Positions 7,292 through 13,667 of a stretch of DNA of 15,756 nt are shown one piece after another. Source of the stretch: H111-94 sp034436045 (lineage in GTDB: Bacteria; Chloroflexota; Ktedonobacteria; Ktedonobacterales; Ktedonobacteraceae). How positions within the stretch are numbered: the stretch's first letter is position 1; each line of letters begins with the position of its first letter. The notes under the pieces were generated by a model. That model searched no databases, had not been told where the DNA came from, and saw only the letters and a list, made by a program, of their open reading frames with translations. The translations under genes and the position numbers were made by a program. The stretch covers positions 1-15,756 of the forward strand of contig DAOTVZ010000062.1 of NCBI GenBank assembly GCA_034436045.1, written 5' to 3'.

Positions 7292-8170
7292 TCAAGCTAG
7301 CGACATACCCAGCTTTTTCTGAGTCTGTACATGCCGGATGCGGCTGATAAACTCGCCCGCCAGCGCTTTAAACTGTGCTTGCAGTTCTGCTTCATGGCCT
7401 TTGGAGTTGGGCATAACACTGATGGGAATGTGGTTATCGGGCGCGGAGGCGATGCGCACGCTGTCGCTAATGATATGGTTAAAGACCTGACCGGGGTAGT
7501 CGGCACGTACCTGTTGGCAGTAGTGAGCGTGTAGTGTGACATTGGTTTTAATGCGTGTCAAAATGATGCCGCCCAGGACGGGACCGAACAGTGGCGGCTG
7601 ACCCGGTGTGTGTGCCAGGGCAAAGAGTTTGTTGACCGAGCGTTGCAGGAGCGCGATGCCATATGTAGAGAGAAAATCCGGCACCGTCGGCACAATGTAA
7701 GCATCGCTGGCCCACAAACTGTTCTTCGTCACTGGATTGAAGTTTGGTGGGCAGTCGCAGATGATGTAGTCATACTCGTCTCGCACCTCGTCAAGCTGAT
7801 GTTGCAACAGGGTGTAGCCTACGAAATCGGCCAGACGTAGATCGACATCGACAAGTTCAGGACTGGATGGCAACAGATCAAAGCCAAAAACGGTGGTTGT
7901 CTTGCCTAGAACGTCGCTGACAATCAGGTCGTGTATCTCAATAGCACGCTCTTGCCGGTCGAAGAGCGTGTAGGTGGTACCGCGCGTGTCTTTCCAGTGA
8001 CGCCAGTGTTCCTGTGTCATCACGTAGAAGGTCGCGCTGGCCTGGGGGTCGAGATCGACCAGTAATGTGCGCCGCCCATAATGCTTTGCTAAGGCCGCCG
8101 ATAGTTCGACCGCGCAAGTGGTTTTTCCGACACCGCCCTTAAAGTTGATAATAGTGATGATCTGGCCCAT
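7292..8170 (-). CDS. ParA/MinD-family ATPase (chromosomal, no ParB nearby)
   Basis: 292 residues. The deviant Walker A box KGGVGKTT is at 11-18 with its signature lysine, followed by VDLDPQASAT (38-47) and a Walker B-like IICDCPP. ATG is preceded by GAAGAGG. ParA proteins dimerise on ATP, bind DNA non-specifically and form gradients that move or position plasmids, chromosome origins or protein complexes. The residue after the Walker region and the length fit small ParA proteins without an N-terminal DNA-binding helix-turn-helix, so autoregulation would need another protein. The next gene encodes a Rho_N/SAP-like protein, then nth. No ParB gene or canonical parS palindrome is seen in the window, so the cargo is unknown. 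Confidence 0.93.
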   Translation of the reverse strand: MGQIITIINFKGGVGKTTCAVELSAALAKHYGRRTLLVDLDPQASATFYVMTQEHWRHWKDTRGTTYTLFDRQERAIEIHDLIVSDVLGKTTTVFGFDLLPSSPELVDVDLRLADFVGYTLLQHQLDEVRDEYDYIICDCPPNFNPVTKNSLWASDAYIVPTVPDFLSTYGIALLQRSVNKLFALAHTPGQPPLFGPVLGGIILTRIKTNVTLHAHYCQQVRADYPGQVFNHIISDSVRIASAPDNHIPISVMPNSKGHEAELQAQFKALAGEFISRIRHVQTQKKLGMSLA

Positions 8171-8271
8171 ATAGCCTCTTCAGTCTAAAAAACAGTAAAT
8201 ATTCCTCAATGGGGATAACAGTAATATTGGTCAATAAATACCTCTTGTGAAAGATTTGCTCGTTACTTTTT

Positions 8272-8405
8272 ACCTGGCCTTATATTATAACGGTTGAATT
8301 CCTTATCAGGAACTCATAAGTGGTAATCAAGACCTGTAATTCGATAAATCGGTTAAAGAATGAACTTATAGGCCAGGAGTAGATAGATATTTTAACTCCT
8401 GACCT
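8272..8405. promoter_or_regulatory. parA promoter region with clustered dyads (operator or centromere candidate)
   Basis: On the minus strand a perfect TATAAT lies at 8284-8289, giving a start near 8277. ACCTGGCCT (8272-8280) overlaps that start and recurs inverted as AGGCCAGG (8370-8377). GAATTCCT/AGGAACTC (8296-8303 and 8308-8315, one mismatch) covers the -35 region. AGGCCAGGAGT/ACTCCTGACCT (8370-8380 and 8395-8405, one mismatch, 14-base loop) and CGAT-AA-ATCG (8342-8351) follow. GACCTGTAA occurs twice, exactly 70 bp apart (8331 and 8401). No T-run follows the large dyad, so a terminator is unlikely. Confidence 0.45.
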
Positions 8406-8455
8406 GTAAGTGTCGTGGATAATTGGTGGAAGAAAGAGTCTATATGTTAATGCCT

Positions 8456-8740
8456 TTATACTCCCTTGCCATAGCGTTCGCGCTGGCTACGTAGTAGAGT
8501 ACGGAGGGCATCGGCTCGTCCACGGTTCCAGGCGGCGGAGCGCATCTCACCAAAGATGGGCAGTGAGCTTTGTTCACGAATGTTGGCGGCCCGCTCGCTT
8601 TGAAGGATTTCATGAACCAGTTGCCGGTCACTAATGCGCCAGCCACGCAGACGTGCGTGTTCTGCATAGCGCATCACACGCGCGAAACCGGCTTGATAAT
8701 CCTGTTCATCTGTACTATTCCTGATGGGTGTATCTTGCAT
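8456..8740 (-). CDS. Hypothetical 94-residue basic protein
   Basis: Not recognised. The ATG at 8740 is chosen over an in-frame TTG at 8758 because GAGG lies seven bases upstream of it. The protein is soluble, charged and probably all-helical, with no Cys, signal peptide or membrane segment. The C-terminal third is arginine-rich (GRADALRTLLRSQRERYGKG). The reading frame is supported by a good promoter 60-95 bp upstream and by clean gaps on both sides, but no homology argument can be made. A small nucleic-acid-binding or adaptor protein would fit the composition; that is speculation. Confidence 0.55.
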   Translation of the reverse strand: MQDTPIRNSTDEQDYQAGFARVMRYAEHARLRGWRISDRQLVHEILQSERAANIREQSSLPIFGEMRSAAWNRGRADALRTLLRSQRERYGKGV

Positions 8741-8804
8741 TATAACGCCTCGTATCAAAAATGATTCCTGCTGAAAACGAGAAATATAGAAATATACCTG
8801 TTCG

Positions 8805-8834
8805 ATTATCGCAGAAAAGCGAGCGTTGCGTCAA
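8805..8834 (-). promoter_or_regulatory. Candidate sigma70-type promoter of the 94-residue hypothetical gene
   Basis: On the minus strand TTGACG (8829-8834) and GATAAT (8805-8810) are 18 bp apart, each matching 5 of 6 consensus positions. Transcription would begin near 8798, about 58 nt before the ATG at 8740. This makes the gene independent of the response regulator upstream. Confidence 0.5.
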
Positions 8835-8901
8835 GATTGCAGCAGAACAGCGCCCCAAAATGGCCAGAGGTACTATCTTTTATAGATATTAGCAGTTAGA
8901 G

Positions 8902-8951
8902 AGAAACGGTTGTTTCTAAGAGTAAATAGTTCTGGTTATAACGCAACTATT
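8902..8951 (-). terminator. Weak hairpins downstream of the response regulator gene
   Basis: Two short perfect dyads lie 23-72 bp after the response regulator stop: AATAGTT/AACTATT (8925-8931 and 8945-8951) and AGAAAC/GTTTCT (8902-8907 and 8912-8917). On the minus strand the first is followed by TTTACTCTT. Stems are short and AT-rich, so termination here is only a possibility. Confidence 0.25.
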
Positions 8952-8973
8952 GCCTCAGCAAGCAGGCCATATG

Positions 8974-9678
8974 TTAGCTTGCCGCCTCTTTCTTTGTCTC
9001 ACAGTGAAAGGAATAGCCCAGGCCAGGGATAGTGACGATATAGCGGGGATGGGTCGGATCGGCTTCAATTTTCTTGCGCAAATGATAAATATGTGCCCTG
9101 ACAAGTTGTCTATCGGGAGTTTCGTCGGAGGGCCATACACGTGATATGATCTGTTCCAGGGAGCAGATTTGACCTCTATTAATGAGCAAAAAATGCAATA
9201 AATCATTCTCCAGGGCGGTCAGGTGGACTGTTTTATTGGCGATAGTCACGAGATGGCGATGTGTATCTACCTTGATCTCTCCAACAGCGATAACTCCTGA
9301 AGAGCGGGATTCAGTTGCATACTGTCTGCGTCGGCAAAGCGACCGGATGCGTGCCAGCAGTTGGCGGGGGAAAAAGGGTTTGAGCAGATAGTTGTCGGCT
9401 CCCCACTCCAACCAGCGCAGTTCGTTTTCCACCGTCCTTGTGCTACTCATCACAAATACTAATGTATCATATATTTTACGCATCTTACAGCACCAGGCGA
9501 GCAGATTCTGCTGAGATAGATCATCGTCTATGATGACCAGGTCAGGATGTTGCTCAAGCCAGAGTACGCTCGCTTTTTCACAGGTCGAGGCGCAGTAAAT
9601 CTCGTAGCCATGTGCGTTTAACCAGTTTTTTAGCATGAGAATCATATCGCGGTCATCTTCTACCAGTAACAGTTTCAT
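8974..9678 (-). CDS. OmpR/PhoB-type response regulator (orphan)
   Basis: 234 residues with AAGGAAG eight bases before the ATG. The receiver domain (1-115) has the acidic pocket E7/D8/D9, the phosphoacceptor Asp51 at the end of LVIID, the switch Ser in VMSST (76-80) and Lys100 in LLKPF. The usual DxxLPxxxG after the acceptor is replaced by DDDLSQQN. The C-terminal winged-helix domain (about 130-228) keeps LTALENDLLHFLL, the recognition-helix segment VRAHIYHLRKKIE and the YIVTIPGLGYSF hairpin. It is expected to bind DNA as a dimer on direct repeats. No histidine kinase gene lies next to it, so the signal is unknown. The 11-bp-spaced repeats upstream suggest autoregulation. Confidence 0.94.
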   Translation of the reverse strand: MKLLLVEDDRDMILMLKNWLNAHGYEIYCASTCEKASVLWLEQHPDLVIIDDDLSQQNLLAWCCKMRKIYDTLVFVMSSTRTVENELRWLEWGADNYLLKPFFPRQLLARIRSLCRRRQYATESRSSGVIAVGEIKVDTHRHLVTIANKTVHLTALENDLLHFLLINRGQICSLEQIISRVWPSDETPDRQLVRAHIYHLRKKIEADPTHPRYIVTIPGLGYSFHCETKKEAAS

Positions 9679-9734
9679 GGTATAGACTTCCTTTTACTTC
9701 TCGTTCGGGTTGGAATTGTTCATTGACATCCATT

Positions 9735-9772
9735 ACTATACGCTGAAACTGGTAAAGAACTTATGAAGAACT
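9735..9772 (-). promoter_or_regulatory. Direct-repeat operator and -10 element upstream of the response regulator
   Basis: AAGAACT occurs at 9755-9761 and again at 9766-9772, separated by TATG, so the repeats are spaced exactly 11 bp. A degenerate third copy TGAAACT (9744-9750) is in register. This 7-4-7 arrangement is the geometry of OmpR/PhoB-family sites. On the minus strand TATAGT (9735-9740) could serve as the -10, with the repeats occupying a missing -35, as in activator-dependent promoters. Confidence 0.45.
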
Positions 9773-9976
9773 CGTCAAAAATATGTAATAAATTTGTATG
9801 CTGGTGGGAGGCTACCGGCAATTTTTGACTCTCGCAATAACGACCGGACTGCAAGTGGGGTATCATAGAGGGTAGCGTTGTGGGCGAATGACGGGGGGAC
9901 TGGTGAACTTGATGGCATACGAAAAAGCAGAAGAACATGTAGGATTTATAGATGTAAAGATAAAGGGAGGATTAGC

Positions 9977-10864
9977 ATGAGTGAGCGTATTGGTTGTATC
10001 GGCCTGGGTTTGATGGGCAAGCCGATGGCGCGCAATCTTCTCAGGGCGGGTTTCCAGGTCACAGTGTATAACCGTAGCCGTCCCGCTATGGACGAACTGG
10101 TCTTAGAAGGAGCGGTCGCAGCGGATTCACCGGCGCAGGTGGCGCAGCAGAGCGATATTGTGATTACGATGTTGCCGGACACACCGGATGTTGAGTCCGT
10201 CATCTTCGGCGAGCAGGGCATTCTCGCGGGGGCGCACGAAGGGTTACTTGTGATTGATATGAGTACTATTTCCCCACTCGGCACCGTCCAACTGGCGGCT
10301 AAACTGGAGCAGCACGGCGTTCACATGCTGGACGCACCGGTTAGTGGTGGCGATGTGGGCGCAAGAGAGGGAACGCTCTCGATCATGGTTGGTGGATCGG
10401 AAGCGGATTTTGAGCGCGCGCGCCCTGTATTCTCCGTTTTGGGCAAAACCATCACGTATTGTGGCCAGCACGGAGCGGGTCAGACCGTCAAGGCATGCAA
10501 TCAGGTAGTAGTGGCCTTGATTATCGCGGCGGTCTCTGAGGGGCTTGTGCTTGGCTCAAAGGTGGGTGTGAGACCGGAAATTCTCTTGCAAGTGCTGAGC
10601 GGGGGTCTGGCGCAGAATCGCGTGATGGATCTGCGTGGCCCGACGATGATTAAGCATCGTTTTGAGCCAGGGGGCAAGGTGCAATTTCATCGCAAAGACC
10701 TGGGTATTGCGCTACAACTGGCCCATGCCTACGATGTGGCATTACCGCTCACTGCGCTGGTTGACCAGTTCTTCACCACCTTAGTCGCCCATCAGCAAGG
10801 CATGATGGATCATTCTGCTTTGCTGACGGTGATTGAGCGACTCTCAAATTATCAGCCTGGGTAG
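9977..10864 (+). CDS. 3-hydroxyisobutyrate dehydrogenase-family / 2-hydroxy-3-oxopropionate reductase-like enzyme
   Basis: 295 residues from the ATG at 9977, which has GGGAGG six bases upstream; an in-frame start at 9878 would add 33 residues before the Rossmann fold and is rejected. The N-terminal dinucleotide site is GCIGLGLMGKPMARNL (6-21). The substrate signature APVSGGDVGAREGTLSIMVG lies at 120-139. The catalytic lysine is Lys172 in GQTVKACNQ with Asn175, and HRKDLGIAL (238-246) is the conserved C-terminal segment. The family oxidises or reduces beta-hydroxyacids with NAD(P). Tartronate semialdehyde, 3-hydroxyisobutyrate and succinic semialdehyde cannot be told apart here. It stands alone and is followed by a hairpin shared with the convergent peptidase gene. 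Confidence 0.92.
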   Translation: MSERIGCIGLGLMGKPMARNLLRAGFQVTVYNRSRPAMDELVLEGAVAADSPAQVAQQSDIVITMLPDTPDVESVIFGEQGILAGAHEGLLVIDMSTISPLGTVQLAAKLEQHGVHMLDAPVSGGDVGAREGTLSIMVGGSEADFERARPVFSVLGKTITYCGQHGAGQTVKACNQVVVALIIAAVSEGLVLGSKVGVRPEILLQVLSGGLAQNRVMDLRGPTMIKHRFEPGGKVQFHRKDLGIALQLAHAYDVALPLTALVDQFFTTLVAHQQGMMDHSALLTVIERLSNYQPG

Positions 10865-10877
10865 GCGAGCAGAACAG

Positions 10878-10912
10878 GGGAGCAGGATACTCCTGGCGGG
10901 TACCCTGCTCCC
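10878..10912. terminator. Hairpin terminator between convergent genes
   Basis: GGGAGCAGG (10878-10886) pairs perfectly with CCTGCTCCC (10904-10912) over a 17-base loop, in the 55-bp gap between two convergent stop codons. TTATTATCT follows on the plus strand, so it works best for the dehydrogenase gene, but it could stall both transcripts. Confidence 0.65.
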
Positions 10913-10919
10913 TTATTAT

Positions 10920-12257
10920 CTAAGCTTTGTTACGGAGCAAAACCTGGTAAATGGCCTGGGTGCCAAAGTTCAGTGCTTCAATAGGAAGGCGCTCGTTGGC
11001 GGCGTGCAGACTTTGCAGGAAGTTCAGGTCTTCCGGTAAATTCATGGGGTGGAAACCGTAGGTTTGGATACCCAGTTGTGAGAAGAAGCGCCCGTCGGTT
11101 ACGGCGGGCATCAGCACCGGCATGGGGGTACCACTGGGGTCGGCCTCGCGTAAAATATCGGCGAGCGTTTCATAGAGTCCCATGTCGGCTTCGGCCCGTC
11201 CCTTGCCATATAGCACTACCTCGAACTCGATATCATTGCCGAGCAGCGCGTGTAATTCTTGTAGCATGTCGTCAGCCGTGAAGCCCGGTAATAGGCGTCC
11301 GTCCAGTTCAAGGACAATTTCGCTGGGGATGACATTGACTTTTGCTCCGCCATGCACGGTCGTTGCATTGATGGTGTTGTGCAAAATAGGATCAAAGAAG
11401 GCGGCGTGTGTGGCAAGTTGATCCAGAATGCTATCGGTCTGTGTAGGATCGAGCAGCTTTTGAAACTGAGCGCCGACAGTTTCCGGCAAGACAGAGGCAA
11501 TGGTTTCAATCATCTGTTGAGGGATAGGCGTGATGTGGACGGGCAAACGGTGTTGATCGAGACACTGAAGCATGCGTCCAAGCTTAGCCATGGCTCCGCC
11601 ACGCATCGGCATGGAGCCATGCCCGCCGGGACCGTGTATAGTGGCGCGTAGCCAGCACATCTGTTTTTCCAGCACCTGAATGGGATAAAATTTATGGCCA
11701 GCGATATAGCTGGTAAATCCCCCCAGTTCACCCAGCGCATAACGCACGCCTTCAAAGATCTGAGGATGGTTTTCCACCAGGTATTGTGCCCCAAGTGGCC
11801 CGCCAGCTTCTTCGTCGCTGAGTATGGCCAGAATAACGTCGCCGGGAAGTGAGACCCCTTCGGCGTGGGCACGGAGCAAGGCGCAGATCATCATGGTGAC
11901 GGTGCCTTTCATATCCAGTGTGCCGCGTCCCCAGATATAGCCATCGGCAATTTCGCCGGAGAAGGGTGGGTGTTGCCAGTCCTGCTTCTCCGTTGTTACT
12001 ACGTCTATGTGTCCCTGTAAGAGTAGCGGGGGGGCATCGCCACGGCCTTTGAGACGGGTGATCAGATTTGGACGTGCCGGGTCGGCGGCCAAAATAATGG
12101 TGGATAAACCGGCCTGCATCAGCAAATCGTTGATGAAAGCGATACAGGCCGCTTCATTGCCGGGTGGATTGGTTGTGTCGAAACGTATAAGCTGTTGCAG
12201 CAGTTCTACCGGACGTTCATAGAGCGCTGGCTCAACGCGATTCAATGAAAATGACAT
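10920..12257 (-). CDS. M20-family metallopeptidase/deacylase (ArgE/DapE/CPG2 type)
   Basis: 445 residues from the ATG at 12257, with AGGAGA six bases upstream; a longer frame from 12338 is rejected. Two-metal ligands are all present: His83 in GHIDVV, bridging Asp115 in GTLDMKG, catalytic Glu149 and ligand Glu150 in SDEEAGG, Glu177 in ALGELGG and His418 in SLHAANERL. The lid/dimerisation domain (about 197-320) keeps GPGGHGSMP (209-217). Such enzymes hydrolyse amide bonds of N-acyl amino acids or small peptides in the cytoplasm. Glu177 rather than Asp points to the aminoacylase or carboxypeptidase side rather than DapE, which is a weak hint. No pathway neighbours help to name the substrate. Confidence 0.93.
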   Translation of the reverse strand: MSFSLNRVEPALYERPVELLQQLIRFDTTNPPGNEAACIAFINDLLMQAGLSTIILAADPARPNLITRLKGRGDAPPLLLQGHIDVVTTEKQDWQHPPFSGEIADGYIWGRGTLDMKGTVTMMICALLRAHAEGVSLPGDVILAILSDEEAGGPLGAQYLVENHPQIFEGVRYALGELGGFTSYIAGHKFYPIQVLEKQMCWLRATIHGPGGHGSMPMRGGAMAKLGRMLQCLDQHRLPVHITPIPQQMIETIASVLPETVGAQFQKLLDPTQTDSILDQLATHAAFFDPILHNTINATTVHGGAKVNVIPSEIVLELDGRLLPGFTADDMLQELHALLGNDIEFEVVLYGKGRAEADMGLYETLADILREADPSGTPMPVLMPAVTDGRFFSQLGIQTYGFHPMNLPEDLNFLQSLHAANERLPIEALNFGTQAIYQVLLRNKA

Positions 12258-12575
12258 GAATAATCTCCTGTCTATCTGTGGAGAATGCTCTGAAAGCCTG
12301 CTTTGTGTTACCGGCGGTCTGGTGCTGGTAACCACCAATTGTTAAGTATACTATAGTCACGAGTGAGAGGTAGGGGTAGCTCTATTAAAGATCATGGTAC
12401 GTTGTTATTGCACGTTGCCGGTGCGCATTACACCGTCTCTCCTATGTGTATTGTCAAGCGTTGCTATCGCTTGATATACTCACCTTGTGAAGTGGTGGGA
12501 TGGGGATAATTAAGCGTGTTAAGGCAATAGGGATAAGATAGAAAAAAGGTATTTAATAAAAGTAAGGAGTGTTCT
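12258..12575. other. Divergent intergenic region between peptidase and epimerase genes
   Basis: This 318-bp stretch carries the epimerase promoter with an embedded dyad at 12451-12480 (separate entry). On the minus strand TATAGT or TATACT (12345-12355) could be a -10 for the peptidase gene, but no -35 is recognisable. I see no small gene or RNA in it. Confidence 0.5.
12451..12480 (+). promoter_or_regulatory. Promoter of the epimerase gene with a perfect dyad in its spacer
   Basis: TTGTCA (12451-12456) and TATACT (12475-12480) are 18 bp apart, each 5 of 6 to consensus, about 95 bp before the GTG start. TCAAGCG (12454-12460) and CGCTTGA (12468-12474) form a perfect inverted repeat with a 7-base centre that fills the spacer. 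A repressor dimer bound there would block RNA polymerase; the regulator is not identified. Confidence 0.55.
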
Positions 12576-13613
12576 GTGAAAGTATTAGTTACCGGTGCCG
12601 CCGGTTTTCTGGGTGGGCATCTTGTAGATATGCTGGTAGAACGTGGTGATGAGGTGCGCGCGCTGGTGCGTCCAATAGAGGATACCAGTCATTTGCGCTC
12701 GTTGAGTGGGGTAGAGATTGTTTATGGTGATATGACAGATGCACAATCGCTCAAGCGGGCGGTGCAGGGTGTGCGGCGGGTCTATAATGTGGCGGCTAAA
12801 ACTGGCCCCTGGGGATTAGAGTCCGATTATCACGCGGTCAACGTGCGTGGGCTGACCGACCTGATCCTGGCTTCGCTGGATGCCGGTGTGGAGCGTATTG
12901 TGCATACCAGCTCTATTACTGTCTATGGACATCATCTGCATGGCCTTGTGACTGAGGATAGCCCTTTTCACGCGGAAGACAACCCTTATAGCCGCACCAA
13001 GATAGCGGGCGAGCGCTTGATCGCCGATATGGTGCGCGATCAGAATGCACCGGTTGTGATTGTGCGCCCCGGCTGGATTTATGGACCGCGCGATAATGCC
13101 AGCTTTGCGCGCTTTGTCGGGCTGGTTGAGTCGGGCAAATACTTCATCTTTGGTACGGGCAATAATATTGTGCCGATAGTGTATGTGCGTGATGTGGCGC
13201 AAGGATTGATCAAGGCAGGTGATGCTGGTACTGAGGTGATTGGGCGCGCGTATACAATCGTCGATGACCGTCGCGTCTCGCAGGCGGAATATTTAAATGT
13301 GATTGCCGATACGCTGGGTGTGCCGCGTCTCAAAGTGCATGTGCCCTATCTTCCGATATATGCCACCGGTCGCGCGGCTGAATTGCTCTGGGAAGCGCTG
13401 GGGAGGCGCAGTTCCACTCCACCGCCGTTGACGACCTATGGTGTGACGCTGCTCGGCGGTGATCAGCAGTTCTCGATTGAGCGCGCACGCCGCGAGTTGG
13501 GCTTTGCCCCCGTTTATGATGTCAGGCGCGGTGTGGCCGAAGGCGTGCGCTGGTACCTGGAAGCCAAACGCGCACGTCAGGAGACGCAAAAGAAACAGCC
13601 GATAAAGGCATAA
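12576..13613 (+). CDS. NAD-dependent epimerase/dehydratase (extended SDR, 3beta-HSD-like)
   Basis: 345 residues. The GTG start is supported by AAGGAGT five bases upstream. The Rossmann motif TGAAGFLG is at 6-13. The active site has HTSSITVYG (110-118) and the YxxxK pair Tyr138/Lys142 in PYSRTK. VRPGWIYGPRD follows as in extended SDR enzymes. Together with the HTSS and NVRGL segments this resembles the 3-beta-hydroxysteroid dehydrogenase / dihydroflavonol reductase / HpnA branch. The substrate could be a nucleotide sugar, a sterol-like or a hopanoid-linked compound; nothing nearby decides it. It is transcribed alone and faces the convergent membrane glycosyltransferase. Confidence 0.92.
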   Translation: MKVLVTGAAGFLGGHLVDMLVERGDEVRALVRPIEDTSHLRSLSGVEIVYGDMTDAQSLKRAVQGVRRVYNVAAKTGPWGLESDYHAVNVRGLTDLILASLDAGVERIVHTSSITVYGHHLHGLVTEDSPFHAEDNPYSRTKIAGERLIADMVRDQNAPVVIVRPGWIYGPRDNASFARFVGLVESGKYFIFGTGNNIVPIVYVRDVAQGLIKAGDAGTEVIGRAYTIVDDRRVSQAEYLNVIADTLGVPRLKVHVPYLPIYATGRAAELLWEALGRRSSTPPPLTTYGVTLLGGDQQFSIERARRELGFAPVYDVRRGVAEGVRWYLEAKRARQETQKKQPIKA

Positions 13614-13617
13614 TGGC

Positions 13618-13638
13618 GCACTATCGGTGCTTGCTTTT
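13618..13638 (+). terminator. Weak hairpin after the epimerase gene
   Basis: GCAC (13618-13621) and GTGC (13627-13630) form a short stem followed by TTGCTTTT, five bases after the epimerase stop. The stem is only 4 bp, so terminator function is doubtful. Confidence 0.25.
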
Positions 13639-13667
13639 CAGAAGGATGTGCCGTTTCTCCCTACTGT

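Noticed and set aside
8370..8405. Intrinsic terminator after the 94-residue gene
   Set aside because: The dyad is good but has a 14-base loop and no T-run on either strand; kept as an operator-like repeat instead.
8410..8634. 74-codon plus-strand ORF
   Set aside because: It lies antisense to the 94-residue gene, lacks a ribosome-binding site and has low-likelihood composition.
9878..9976. N-terminal extension of the dehydrogenase by 33 residues
   Set aside because: The ATG at 9977 has GGGAGG at ideal spacing and starts directly at the Rossmann fold.
12258..12338. N-terminal extension of the M20 peptidase by 27 residues
   Set aside because: AGGAGA is placed ideally before the ATG at 12257, and the extension has no family features or signal peptide.
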